64,000 nucleotides of DNA, taken from positions 768,222 to 832,221 of the forward strand of contig NC_018337.1 of NCBI RefSeq assembly GCF_000234665.1, in the 5' to 3' direction. The position numbers and the translations under genes were made by a program. Source of the DNA: Leishmania mexicana MHOM/GT/2001/U1103 (taxonomy: Eukaryota; Euglenozoa; Kinetoplastea; Trypanosomatida; Trypanosomatidae). This document shows positions 1 through 10,356 of this stretch, one piece after another (position 1 is the first letter of the stretch; each line of letters starts with the position of its first letter). The notes under the pieces are model-generated. The model was not told the origin of the DNA and did not search any database. It worked only from the letters and a program-made list of their open reading frames with translations.

Positions 1-3000
1 AGCCGGTGCGGAGACGCAGCCAATCTGCTAGCGTACCGCGTGGGAAGTACTCCATCTGAATGAAGAGCATGTGGTATGTGTCGCCAGCATTGGAGGCGGT
101 GTCGTGGTCGGTCCTGTGTCCGTTTGTGTTGTCGGATGTGGACACCATGAGTGAGTTGTCGCTGTAGGCCAGCGATGTTGCATCGAGTCCGTCCTCGTCG
201 TGGTGGCACAGCTCCAGGCGGTTGGCGGTCGACACGGCGATATCTTCGATCCAGCAAAAGTAGAAGCGCACCACGTTAGCGTTGTCGAAGGAGCTGTGCA
301 GGACGGCCTCTTGCACCACTCGCTCCTCGTCCTGCTCGTGGATGTGAATCGCCTTGATGGCGTACCGTGCATGTGTCACGCGGTGCTCGACGCAGAACAC
401 AGACCCCTCGCCCCCAAACCCGATCTTCTCTAGGACCTTGAAGTGCAGCTGGAACAGCTTGCCCTCCTCCTCCGTTCCCGTATTCGCTTGCGAGCGGCTA
501 TAGCTGCTGCCGCGGTCAGAGAACGTCTCGTCCAGCACGGGGGCACTTGCATGCTGCCGCGGCGAAAACTGTGCACGCAGCCACCAGCGTTCGCCGAGGT
601 CGATGTCAACCGTGTCGTCGTCGCTCGAGCTGTTTAACACGGATGCGACGGGCTTATCGGCTGCGGAAGAATCGGCCGGACTCGAGGACGATGCGGCCGC
701 TTTCTTCACTGACGTCTCAGACGTCTTTACCTTCTGTCGCGTTGTGGACGACGTCATCCCAAAGCCCACCTTTGATGAAGTTGCGGTGCCTTTGGTCGTT
801 GTGGTCGCTGGGGTACTGGTTACAGGGAGGATCTTCTCACTCTCCTCATATTTGAGGGAGCGCACCTGCTCCGGCGTCGGGTACACACACGGCGAGTGTG
901 GCGGGGACCTGCTGAGGTGCCCGAACTGGTGTTGCCGCATCTGCTCCTGCAGTGAGTCGTCTGAGTGGGGAAGCGACACAGTCGCTATGGAGGCAGAGGC
1001 TGTCGGTATAGGGCCCAAACCAAGGGTGTCCATCGACAAGGAATCCAGTATGAGGTTGAACGGGGTGCCTCTTCCGCCGTGCGGGGAGAGGAGGTCTTGC
1101 GGGAGCAGCTGCGTTGATTGTTGATGAGAGGAGGACGTCTGGGAGACTCGGTCACGGTTGCGGTCCGCCTGGGCCCAGGCGCGCTGCAGCTGCCCCCGTG
1201 GCGGCACGCCGGCGCACAAAAACGCGATGGAACCGGCGAGGCAGAGCACGTGAAAAGAGATAAAGGCGGCGGTGCGCCAAGCTAAGCCGGTTTTAATCAC
1301 CGCACCCGAGCTGCCGAAGCCCAAGAGTGGGTTCTCGCTAGAGTAGACGCCGCTCGTGCCCGTCACCGTTCTCGACGATGTCGCTGAGTCGATAGCCTGG
1401 AAAGTCACTGCACCACTTTCTCCGTTGAATGCCCCCGCCAGCAACGGCCAGGAAAGAGGCGGCGTCTCCCACCAGCTGCACTGATGGTAGTACGCGGCGA
1501 GTTCCGTCTCCTCACGCTCATCAGCCTCAATGTCATCGGTAGTCCACTCGCCACATGCGCCGCTGTCGCGACAGCTACCACGCCTTGAACCACGGCTTTG
1601 CATAACTGTCAAGAGTTGCATACCGCCGGCGGTATGCGTTGTGGGCACCAGAGCCCCAGCGAGCGAAGCAGATGTGAGCCGCGGCAGATCTGTAAATGCG
1701 TCGCCTCTCGCATCCGCCTCCATGGATATGCGAAGCTGTTTCGCCTCTTCTGCCAAGCCGCCGAAGGCCGAGCGTAGCACTGGAACGCGGAAAATATCAT
1801 CCGCGCCACTTACCCACACATATGCAGCGATCAAAGTGGAGGTTGCATTCGAGGATGACGCCGTCGAACTTGGCTCGTCTGCAGAAGGCTCGCGCGCCAC
1901 ATGCGGCAAAGTCGATGTCCAGGCCGTGCTGCCATCGTGGACGCTTCGAAGACTGACATGAGTTGCATTGAGCTGGTGTACACTGAGTACGCGGCTGATG
2001 TAATCGGCAGTCTGAGTATGGGTGCGCTGCCAGTTGCTCATCATCGCCGTCGACGTCCGCGCGGCGGGCTTCGGGTCGGCCTGTTGATCTGCAGCACGCC
2101 TGTAGGCCACATTCACGACATGCTCGTCATCGTAGTCGAACATGTTGCGCATAAACTGCGAGAAGAAGCGTGGCGTGTGCTCGCTGTCGTCGTCCGTAGG
2201 AACCGACGACGAGGTATCGGCTGGGTTATGTGCGGAAAAGTGCGACGGAAAGCTCGACTGAATGACTGCACGAGGCGACATGCGCAGCTGCGAGAGAGAG
2301 ATTGACCAGCTGTACTCGCCTGACCTCACCACGTGCAAAACAATGTTGTAGCGGACAATGTGCAGTAGAGGAAGAAGCTCATTGTGCGGGACGCGGTGAG
2401 ACGCTGGCGTTGAGTCGCCGCGTGGTGGACTTCTGGTGGCGTTGCTGCTGCAAAAAGCCTGCGATGGAGTTTCCCGGCCCCCAACAGGGCGCCCTGTACT
2501 TGCGTCGAGATCCGCCACTTGTACTGAGGTCGTCACGTACACATCGGTGCCACCCAAAAAGAGTGTCTGCCGCCTCAGAAGCGTTGAGATGTTCATAAAG
2601 AAGTAGGACCGGAGGGACGGCGGTAGCCCTTCGAGCCGCTCAATTGCATCCACGGAGTCTAGATGACTGTACGTGAAGAACGGAACGCGTGTAAATAGAC
2701 TGTTGCCACGCACAAGAAACGGAAGCGCTAGTGGATCCCGCAGCATCGCTTCCTTAGACGGCGGCACGTCTATTGTCACGGTGATCATGTCACCCCCAGC
2801 GTCGGCGCACCACGCATGGTGGCCACGCTCCAGATCATAGGCGTGCAGATAACCGCTCTCCGTCACTAGAAGCGCCAAACTGCTGCCGGGGAAGGTGTAG
2901 CGAAGTGCCACACTCCGCGCGGATGCTGCGTTGGAGAGTGTCTCGTCCGCTCCGACGTCCCGCGCAGGGTCGAAGGGAACAGACTGGGCTTGGGAGCGGC

Positions 3001-3169
3001 ACACTGAGCATAGCACGAGTGCACCCAAAAAGAGGAAGAGAACAAATCGCGTAAGCGATCCGCCCTGTTTGCCCGAGCGCTTCCCCGCGCTCCGCCGCCT
3101 CTGCTCGCGCCTCACCGCGGCTTCGATTCCAACGAACGAGAAAGGCTGGAGACGTGCATCCTGTGGCAT
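1..3169 (-). CDS. PERK: PERK-like eIF2-alpha kinase, N-terminal 1056 residues (3' end outside window)
   Basis: Predicted ER stress-sensing kinase that phosphorylates eIF2-alpha and lowers translation. The ATG at 3169 is the first after an in-frame TGA at 3182-3184. Residues 1-41 are basic, then a hydrophobic signal-anchor stretch lies at about 42-56. The lumenal region (about 60-628) begins with a PQQ/WD-like beta segment (ESGYLHAYDLERG near residue 100). A transmembrane helix lies at about 633-655. A Ser/Thr-rich linker leads to a kinase domain from residue 910, with glycine loop GFGGEGSVF and VAIK lysine K939 (YAIKAIHI). A long acidic insert follows FYFCWIE and precedes LFIQMEYF, the usual place for the insert of eIF2-alpha kinases. 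The frame is open at position 1, so the HRD and DFG motifs and the C-lobe lie outside. Leishmania PERK is a known family member; the lumenal domain assignment is weaker than the kinase assignment. Confidence 0.85.
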   Translation of the reverse strand, partial: MPQDARLQPFSFVGIEAAVRREQRRRSAGKRSGKQGGSLTRFVLFLFLGALVLCSVCRSQAQSVPFDPARDVGADETLSNAASARSVALRYTFPGSSLALLVTESGYLHAYDLERGHHAWCADAGGDMITVTIDVPPSKEAMLRDPLALPFLVRGNSLFTRVPFFTYSHLDSVDAIERLEGLPPSLRSYFFMNISTLLRRQTLFLGGTDVYVTTSVQVADLDASTGRPVGGRETPSQAFCSSNATRSPPRGDSTPASHRVPHNELLPLLHIVRYNIVLHVVRSGEYSWSISLSQLRMSPRAVIQSSFPSHFSAHNPADTSSSVPTDDDSEHTPRFFSQFMRNMFDYDDEHVVNVAYRRAADQQADPKPAARTSTAMMSNWQRTHTQTADYISRVLSVHQLNATHVSLRSVHDGSTAWTSTLPHVAREPSADEPSSTASSSNATSTLIAAYVWVSGADDIFRVPVLRSAFGGLAEEAKQLRISMEADARGDAFTDLPRLTSASLAGALVPTTHTAGGMQLLTVMQSRGSRRGSCRDSGACGEWTTDDIEADEREETELAAYYHQCSWWETPPLSWPLLAGAFNGESGAVTFQAIDSATSSRTVTGTSGVYSSENPLLGFGSSGAVIKTGLAWRTAAFISFHVLCLAGSIAFLCAGVPPRGQLQRAWAQADRNRDRVSQTSSSHQQSTQLLPQDLLSPHGGRGTPFNLILDSLSMDTLGLGPIPTASASIATVSLPHSDDSLQEQMRQHQFGHLSRSPPHSPCVYPTPEQVRSLKYEESEKILPVTSTPATTTTKGTATSSKVGFGMTSSTTRQKVKTSETSVKKAAASSSSPADSSAADKPVASVLNSSSDDDTVDIDLGERWWLRAQFSPRQHASAPVLDETFSDRGSSYSRSQANTGTEEEGKLFQLHFKVLEKIGFGGEGSVFCVEHRVTHARYAIKAIHIHEQDEERVVQEAVLHSSFDNANVVRFYFCWIEDIAVSTANRLELCHHDEDGLDATSLAYSDNSLMVSTSDNTNGHRTDHDTASNAGDTYHMLFIQMEYFPRGTLADWLRLRTG

Positions 3170-5009
3170 GCACCTACAATTCACGGCAGCAACGAAAACG
3201 TCGGCGGAGACAAAAAGAGCCCTGTGCACTGTTCCAGAGCATACGTCCACACCAGACTTTCCCAAACACGCGCACGGAAAAGACGAATTCACAAAACGAG
3301 CAAATGCGCACGCACGGCAGAAGAGCAAGCGGAAAGGACAACAACAGGAGAAAAAAAAACAAAGATCTTTCCAACACGCCGCGTAGCACAAAGGGCGCGA
3401 AAGAGGGCGTTTGAGAGGGAGTTTGGTGCAGCAAGTGAGCCGCGGATGTGCGTCAATAGAAAAATAAAAGAGTACGCGTACCTTTCATCCACACCCCCTT
3501 ACTGAGATGTGTATTTTTCGTTTCTTTTCTTTTCACGGAGTGTGACAATGCCTTCACACACACGCACACACTCCCGCTGCCTTAGCCGTTGCAACGCGAT
3601 GCAGCGCAGACAGTGGCAGCACGTGGGCGCTTGGCTCTGTCGGTTAAGCGTTCAGGTTGTCTTCTTTATGGGTGAGAAAGGAACAGAGAACAGAGTCGTA
3701 TCTCTCGAATGTCGCCTTGAGCGGTGCCTTGGCAGCGCCGTCGCCAATTTTATTGCCGACACTGGCGTCCGTGTGCGTTTGGCGCGCGTGTCTGTGCCGT
3801 TTGTGTGTTTGTTTGGCGTCTTTTGTTGCGTTTCTTTGTTCCTCCCCTTTTCCTCGTATGCTGCGCTGTGTGCCCTTTGCTCTTCCTTTTTAGTTTCTGG
3901 CAAAACAAAAAAATCGAACAAAAGGAGGCAAGAGCGGGAGACCGGCCGAGATGGCACGTGCGCAGGCGGAGGAGCGTGTCTGTGCCGTGGATTGCATACA
4001 ACGAGAAGAAGAACAGCAAACGGAAAAAAAAAAACAGCCAAAAAAAGATGAAAATAATAATAATAAAGCAGCAGCCGCGGAGGTGAGAGGGAGAATGTAG
4101 CGGTGTCAGCCAATGTGTGGGAATGCGTGGAGGAGAGACGAGTTGCCGGCACGCAGTTCGTGAGCACAAACGAAGCACAAATTCACGCACCAATAGAAGA
4201 AAAAAATGATGGAAAAAAAACACCAGTGAAGGGGATGTGATCCGACTGTGACGGACGATGGCGGTGCGCACACAACGTATCGGGAGCAGAGCGGGGAGAA
4301 GGGAGAAGCGACAGTGCGGCGAAGCAAACATGCGTAGAGGAAGTTGTGCAGAAGCATAATGTGGCACAGGCAAAGATGCCAAGAAGGACGAGTAGCATAC
4401 ACTGGGTGCAGCATAGACGGCTGAGCAGCGCAGGAAAGCAGGCGCCGGTGGGACACTTGACCTGGGAAGAGTCTATGTGAATCGCCTCGAGAAACGACCT
4501 GAGCATTCATTGGTACATGCGTGGCGAGTCACCATCAAATGCGAATTCCTCCACGCGCGCTTTTCCTCGCTCAACGCCGGTGTTATTCGTTCTCTGACAC
4601 CGACTTCTTCTCACGTTGATGCGGTGGACTTTCTTCTGCACGACGCAGGGATGCTCCTCCACTGTAGATGGCGGTAATGCAACGGGGAGATGGAAGAGGG
4701 AAAGAATCTGGTACACGGGACCTTATCCTCAATCCGGAGAAAGACAGCCAGGACCTACAAGAAAAAAGAAAACCGACCAAAGCAGGCGGTCCGCAGGCCA
4801 CACGCAGAGCACGTCGGGATTCCCGCTATCGCCCTAAAAAAGCGGCAATCATGCCTGCCAGAAAGGGGGGATGAAAATCATGATACATGGACGGAAACAG
4901 ACGTACGGTGCAGGTGGGGCGCACCACCGCACCGCAGGCAGAAACCTCATCCTCGGCACGCACACGTGTGTCCACGAAGGCGCCATTACGAACCACCGTC
5001 GAGAGACCG
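3170..5009. other. Intergenic spacer
   Basis: This spacer holds the 5' region of the PERK-like gene and the 3'UTR of the coiled-coil gene. Long A-runs on the plus strand (around 3350, 3905, 4026 and 4200) read as T/pyrimidine tracts on the coding strand, as expected for trans-splicing signals. Open frames of up to 210 codons here are rich in Phe, Leu, Ser and Arg from low-complexity DNA and are not credible genes. Confidence 0.6.
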
Positions 5010-6485
5010 TCAGCGCTCATCACCACGGGCCAGGACCATTGTTTTCCAGGCGTGCACCGATGTTGAGACGGGGGTCATCTCGGCCACCGCCAGACGTGCC
5101 GCTGCGGCCGCGCGGTCGCGCGGACTCCCGGCAATGTCTTGCAGCAGCTCCGCCTCCTTTTCCGGCCCCTCTACCAGGAGCTTCACAAGCTTTTCCTGCA
5201 ATGCAACTCGCCTCTCCTGTAGCTGCTTCAGCTCCGCCACATCCGCAAAGCTGAAGCGAGGCGATAGCAGATGCCGAACAGGGGGTAGGATCTCATCCAG
5301 TGGCACGTGACTGAGCGACTGCGATGTGGCCCACTCCGCAGGGAGGGCGTTGAAATCCTGTGCTCCCAGCACGGTGCCTCGAACGCCAAAGCACCGGCCG
5401 TCCAGCTTTGCCTCGCACACACTGTTGCGCACGCACTGGTCATAGAGATGGGAGAGAGTATCCCGAGGCATCCTCTGCAGTTCCTGCACTGCCGCAAGGT
5501 CGGTGCTCCCGCTGGAGTCCAACTCGGCAGCGTACACCATGCACCCCAACAAATGCGCTGCTGCGCTCGCCTCTGAGACGTTCGTCGACGCCAGAGCCTC
5601 TAATGCGTCAGCGGCACGCCCAGACAGCCGCTGACATGCCCGCGCCAGCAGCAGGTCTATGTTTGTGTGATTCACCACACTGCCCTTACCCGTTGCGTGC
5701 TGGGCAAGAGTGACATCCCCAGAGCGTGCGCTGCGATGAGAGGCCGCTGTGAACGGTGCACAGGAGCTTGTCTGAGAGCCGGTCGAGCGCGAGGATGCGG
5801 CACCGCACCACAGAGCTCGCACGGAGGCTGGAAACTCGAAAGGGTCCACCACCCGTGCCACCAGGTTTTCCAGGTCGATCTCTTTGACCGCGTTCTTCTG
5901 CTTTTCTAGGTGGAGGAGCTTGCCCCGCAGCGAGTAGCGGTCGAGATGCATGATCCGCGCTTTGAGTCGCTCGACTTGCGCGTCGACCGAGTCCGCCTCG
6001 GAGCCCGCGCACGGTGCAGTCGATGATGTGGCCGTGGAAAGTCCCCGCGTCGACACCGCCGACGCTCCATACTCCTGCTCAGGTTCACCTGGAAACAGAT
6101 CCACGGACAATCTTTCGCCTGGGCGACGCGGTGTGCCGCCCATCAGGGATGCCGATCTGTTCGATGGTGTGCGGGACGTTTGGATTCGCTTGTTGCCGTA
6201 CTGCTGCGTCGACGCCTGCACACTTCGTCGCAACTCCATGCCACGGCGCCGCTCATCCTGCGAGAAGGCAATCATGGAGCGGGTCACGTGCAGTCGCCGC
6301 TGCCTATCGAGCAAGCCGGCCAACTCATTTTCAAGGATGTCAAGATGCTCATCATTTGTGGATAACTCTACAATTGCGGCCTCGACGTCGTCTACGGCGC
6401 AGCACACGGCGTCGGCGTGCACGGCGAGCGAAAGTGCAAGAAAGCGCAGCAGATCCACGGCGCTAGACGGCGATGTTGCCGTCAT
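5010..6485 (-). CDS. Conserved-type hypothetical coiled-coil protein, 491 aa
   Basis: Not recognised as any named family. The start ATG at 6485 lies just after a T-rich tract and an AG, which suits a spliced-leader acceptor. Helical, heptad-like stretches lie at about residues 30-90 (acidic, then Arg-rich), 170-205 (VERLKARI and HLEKQKNAV) and 410-450 (ELKQLQERRVALQEKL). Between them are a Ser/Thr/Pro-rich low-complexity linker (about 95-165) and a compact Ala/Leu-rich helical region (about 275-360). There is no signal peptide or transmembrane segment. The architecture suggests a structural or scaffold protein, possibly cytoskeletal, but this is inference from composition. Codon use is like its neighbours and the frame is intact. 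Confidence 0.75.
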   Translation of the reverse strand: MTATSPSSAVDLLRFLALSLAVHADAVCCAVDDVEAAIVELSTNDEHLDILENELAGLLDRQRRLHVTRSMIAFSQDERRRGMELRRSVQASTQQYGNKRIQTSRTPSNRSASLMGGTPRRPGERLSVDLFPGEPEQEYGASAVSTRGLSTATSSTAPCAGSEADSVDAQVERLKARIMHLDRYSLRGKLLHLEKQKNAVKEIDLENLVARVVDPFEFPASVRALWCGAASSRSTGSQTSSCAPFTAASHRSARSGDVTLAQHATGKGSVVNHTNIDLLLARACQRLSGRAADALEALASTNVSEASAAAHLLGCMVYAAELDSSGSTDLAAVQELQRMPRDTLSHLYDQCVRNSVCEAKLDGRCFGVRGTVLGAQDFNALPAEWATSQSLSHVPLDEILPPVRHLLSPRFSFADVAELKQLQERRVALQEKLVKLLVEGPEKEAELLQDIAGSPRDRAAAAARLAVAEMTPVSTSVHAWKTMVLARGDER

Positions 6486-7774
6486 CAGCTTCGCTTTGAG
6501 AAAAAGTATTTTGCAGGGAATGAGGACAGACGGAGAAGTGATGGTGAGAAAAAATGAGCTCTCGGCACACCTACCGCCTCCGTGTAAGTGTGTAGGCGTG
6601 CCTTCGCGTCGCTACGACCCAATCGCGAGCAGACAAGCTAGGAAGGAGGGGGGAAGTGCTTCTATGGTTCGACATGTCGCCTTGTAATGCGACGCCTGCA
6701 GGAGCAGTACACTACGAAACCGAAGGGGGAGAGAGAATGGAAAGATGAAGGCCGACTGCATTCCTTTTTGCTGAGGTTGATGACATGTCTTTCCCAACAG
6801 AGTAATCCCCTCCTCTTCACATCCGCGTTTCTGTCACCCGCGCATCATGTGCATCATCAGGGCAATCCAGCGGACAAAGTGTCTGCTTGTGTGCTCCTGC
6901 TTGTAGTGCACGAGCTTCAACTTCGCGGCCAATTTCACTGAGTTCCACACACGTCTGCGTTGGGACGTGTTCCTCGCATTTTTCGCCAAGAAAAACTGCG
7001 GGACCGCGCACCATCTGCAGCTGCTCTTCGTCGGGTGCGACAAAGAGGGACACGGAAATGTGTAGGCCTGATTCTCCTGTTGGCTAAGACCCACCGGATG
7101 CGTGTGAATGCAGCTGCGCCTTGCAGCGCCACGTCCCTCACCCTGATACCCCCGATGATCCCGAGTCTCGCAGTGAAAGACCTCATCATCATCAGAAACG
7201 GGCATGCTGGCCGACAGCCCTCGCAGAAACAGCTAATGTGAAGAGAGAGGCGTTGCCGGGGAGCAGGTCGGCCGGGGCGCGGAAGAGGAGTCGCTCCGTG
7301 ATTGCCGTTTGTAGTCGCAGCCCTTCGCACGCGCCGATTGCGGACGGTGCGGTCATGGAGTACTCTTTTGCCAACAGCGTCGGCGACAGCGGCGTCTATG
7401 ATGCGCGAGCCGATGGAGAGGGGGTGGGGGTGACGCTTGTGTCGCGACTTCATTTCACTGCACACTATCCTACCAAGCTTAGTCGGCGGCGCCTTCGCCT
7501 CAGCCGCGATGTTTGCGACAGCGACGGTGCGCCCGCGACTCGCATCTGCGTTGGCACAGATGGAGCTGCATGAGATTCGAACAGGGATCTCGTTTCCTTG
7601 GCCTTCTCGACATATTTGGAATCGATCGCAATGATAGCGTTCTGTGATGACAGTGAGGAGCGCAGGCAAGCCGGGAAAAAGCGAAGAGCAGCACGGCATC
7701 ACCACATGCCTGCTCACGCCTGAGAGCAAAGGGCACGCGCCTCGTAGAGTTCTCCCTGCTTCCGCGCAGGTGCT
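6486..7774. other. Intergenic spacer with possible old coding remnant
   Basis: The 3'UTR of OGG1 and the 5' region of the coiled-coil gene. Unlike other spacers, 6820-7730 has little low-complexity sequence and carries overlapping minus-strand open stretches in all three frames (264 codons at 6935-7729, 124 at 6834-7205, 79 at 6817-7053). No family was recognised and no frame dominates, so no gene is called. Confidence 0.4.
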
Positions 7775-9481
7775 TCACTTGCGCATGCGGTAGTAGAAGA
7801 GAATGCTGTGAGCCCACCCAGCATAGTTGCCAAACAGCTTCCAGAAGGCGTCCTGAATGGCGTTATGATGCCGCTCGTACAACGGTGGGAGAGGCGTTTT
7901 TCGTGAGGCACGCGGCGGGGACGCTGCGGAGCTTCCGTGTTCCCCTATTGCCTTTACCGACGCTGGCGACGCGCCTTTCTTCACCTTGAGAGCCTCCGCC
8001 TGCTTCCTCCACTCCAGCAGCAAATTATCTGGTGAGTGGGCTTCCTCTTCGGGCAACGGACACCCTCGACGAGAACGCTTACGACCCACCGCCGTCACGG
8101 CGCGTGGGGCTGCAAGGTACTCGACCGCAACTTGCGCCATGTGCGTGTCCACGGGGACAATGTGGGTGCGGTTCAGCGCGAAGAGCGCCACGCAGTCTGC
8201 CACTTTGCGCCCCACGCCCGGCAGGAGAAGCAGCATGTCCCGTTGATGCTGGTGGTGGTGGCTGTGGTGGCTCAGCACAGCAGAGTAGAAGCCGTTTCGA
8301 TAGCACGCCCCATGTTGCCGTATTAGGTGCGGAGGGGAGTGCATCTTCCCTTCCACCGCCTTTTTGTCCTGGAGCTCCGGTGGAGGCAACTGCGTCTGGA
8401 TAAAGCTGACAGCCTCAACCATGTACTTGCTGCGGTAGCCAAAGCCGAGGCTGCGCAGCGTGTCCTCCGTGGCAGCCGCCAGCTGCTCGAGTGAGGGGAA
8501 GCTGTACACCGAAAGCCATTCCGGAGCGTTGGTGCTTGAGCTGTGCGGCTTCAGCGACGGATATGCAATGGTGTCTCTCCTGATTGCGGCGGCGGCCGAC
8601 TGGAATTTCCTTTGTGTCGCCTTGGACCGCCAATCAGCAGCCGACGTCCGCGGTGCTCGCACCTCACCAGTGGCGAGTTGGACGTCACATAGGTGGTCGC
8701 CGTAGGCGCGGGAGAGTGCGTAGATCATGCCTGTGATGCGCGTGACGTTGTTGTTTTGCGAGCACAGGAAGGAGAAGAGACAAGAGTGCAAATCCTGCCG
8801 AACATGACGGATGGGAATGTACAGGTTTGCCTGTGCTTCGTCGTGCTCGCAAACACGCTGGTCGTGACCGCTGCCCAAGAATTGTCGCTCAAGGCGATTG
8901 CCGACGAGGTATTCCACGAGGGGATGCCTGCGAGTCTCTGGCGAGTCGGTCCACTCCTGCCACAGTTTGTCAAGATCGACATCGAGAGAGAGATAGCGAC
9001 TCAGCATCTCCTCGTCACTCTCCCCTACGGTGGGCGCTGATGATGCACCTGTGGGCCGCAATGATGATGGGAGTGGGCTCGTGCGACCCTTGCCACTGAG
9101 GCGCACTGGGTGAGCTAGCGGCCATAGTCGCCGGTACTCTATCCAGCAGCATGAGAAGCAGTCGCTCTTGCCCATGACAGCCTCCGAGGTGGATGCAGGA
9201 GCGTTCGCCTGGTGCCGCTGCTTCGCCTCTGTCGACACTGGCGGCTGTGATGCGGTCCTTCGCAGTTCCTGTTTTTTCAGCTTTGCAGTGCACTGCGCCT
9301 CGCGCAGCTCAAAGACGCCGTCGCCAATGGCACCAACAAACGTGCCGCGCGGCGTTCGGTGCCAGTGAAAGCACTGGCCACCGCAAAGCGTCATTTGAAG
9401 ACTCACCTTGGCTTTGAGAGACGATGTCAGCACCCGCCACGAGTGCAGAGCAGCCGTACTCGACGTCGTCATTGGTGGCAT
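7775..9481 (-). CDS. OGG1: 8-oxoguanine DNA glycosylase/AP lyase, 568 aa
   Basis: Base-excision repair enzyme removing 8-oxoguanine opposite C and cleaving the AP site. The OGG N-terminal fold is seen early (GGQCFHWHR). The helix-hairpin-helix core is clear: PIRHVRQDLHSCLFSFLCSQ with NNNVTRI, then LGFGYRSKYM, then LPGVGRKVADC with catalytic lysine K426, and VPVDTHM with D445. The 19-residue Lys-Asp spacing equals that of human K249/D268. It is longer than human OGG1 (about 345 aa) because of low-complexity inserts, including a His-rich one just before the LLPGVG hairpin and a long one between the N-terminal fold and the core. The ATG at 9481 is preferred over an in-frame ATG at 9664: the extension is encoded by poly-T tracts, and the first AG after the strong tract upstream of 9664 lies downstream of that ATG. 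An ATG at 9472 is an alternative. Confidence 0.9.
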   Translation of the reverse strand: MPPMTTSSTAALHSWRVLTSSLKAKVSLQMTLCGGQCFHWHRTPRGTFVGAIGDGVFELREAQCTAKLKKQELRRTASQPPVSTEAKQRHQANAPASTSEAVMGKSDCFSCCWIEYRRLWPLAHPVRLSGKGRTSPLPSSLRPTGASSAPTVGESDEEMLSRYLSLDVDLDKLWQEWTDSPETRRHPLVEYLVGNRLERQFLGSGHDQRVCEHDEAQANLYIPIRHVRQDLHSCLFSFLCSQNNNVTRITGMIYALSRAYGDHLCDVQLATGEVRAPRTSAADWRSKATQRKFQSAAAAIRRDTIAYPSLKPHSSSTNAPEWLSVYSFPSLEQLAAATEDTLRSLGFGYRSKYMVEAVSFIQTQLPPPELQDKKAVEGKMHSPPHLIRQHGACYRNGFYSAVLSHHSHHHQHQRDMLLLLPGVGRKVADCVALFALNRTHIVPVDTHMAQVAVEYLAAPRAVTAVGRKRSRRGCPLPEEEAHSPDNLLLEWRKQAEALKVKKGASPASVKAIGEHGSSAASPPRASRKTPLPPLYERHHNAIQDAFWKLFGNYAGWAHSILFYYRMRK

Positions 9482-9510
9482 CCTTATCCGTGCAGAGGAC
9501 CATGCTAGAC

Positions 9511-9529
9511 CTAGGAACACAAAAAAATT
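9511..9529 (-). promoter_or_regulatory. Predicted polypyrimidine tract and spliced-leader acceptor for OGG1
   Basis: On the minus strand a T-rich run ends in an AG at 9511-9512, with another T10 tract further upstream near 9580-9590. Acceptor use here puts an out-of-frame ATG at 9503 ahead of the OGG1 ATG at 9481. This is prediction only, without transcript data. Confidence 0.45.
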
Positions 9530-10356
9530 GAGCGCAGCCGCGCTCTCAGTAGCGACACGGCGAGGAACAACGAAGCGCAAAAAAAAAACACCGAAGGTGT
9601 CCCTGCGGCTTCCCAGCGCTGCTCCCTGCGCGGCGCCTCTCCTCACCACCCTAGCGGGCCGCATGGCAGTCGAGAGAAGATGTGAAAGAGCGCAAGTGCG
9701 CAAATCAAAAAAAATAAAGAACAAGAAAAGAGGGCGGAATCAAGCGGTCGAGCAATGCCCCAACAAGGGAAGAGGCGTGCGAACGTGCACACGCCAACGC
9801 AGGCACACGCAGACAATGCAATTCAGAATCAAGACTGCTTTCACAAATGAGTCGGCAGAGAGGAGGCGAGGAGGCGGGAAACGTTAGCAACCCGGAGGGA
9901 AGAACAGCGGGCACCCCTACGACCCCAAGAAGAAAGCGTCCTTGGAAGGCTTTCATTCGCTCTGCTATTCTGCCAGAGCAGCCATTCGGCAACGTGCGCT
10001 GTAGGAAGTCCGCCCGCCACACCCCTCCCCCATCCCCACACTCACAGACACACCTTTGGTTGTTGCTGTTCAGCCTTTGCGCGTGATGGTCCGTCAATAA
10101 CCAAACTCGGCATTCTGGCGCCTCTTCTGCTCCCCCATGCTCGAGAGAGCAGCGCGCCATCCAGGCGCAAACACCAGGTTTGTAGTGGTGCATATGTGAG
10201 TAGTATTGTGCGCTAACATTCCTTTCTTGACAATCCCCAAGCAGCTCTGTTTCACGCATCGCCTCCGCCGCACAGAGAAGGTGGTAGCACGAAGGGGTCC
10301 GCCGGCAAACGCGAGCCCTCCAGTCCACCACCACCTCCACGCTCGCGCCCAGGTCA
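9530..10356. other. Intergenic spacer
   Basis: The 3'UTR of the 1545-residue protein gene and the distal 5' region of OGG1. Pyrimidine tracts on the minus strand lie near 9585 and 9710. No convincing gene is seen. Confidence 0.5.
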
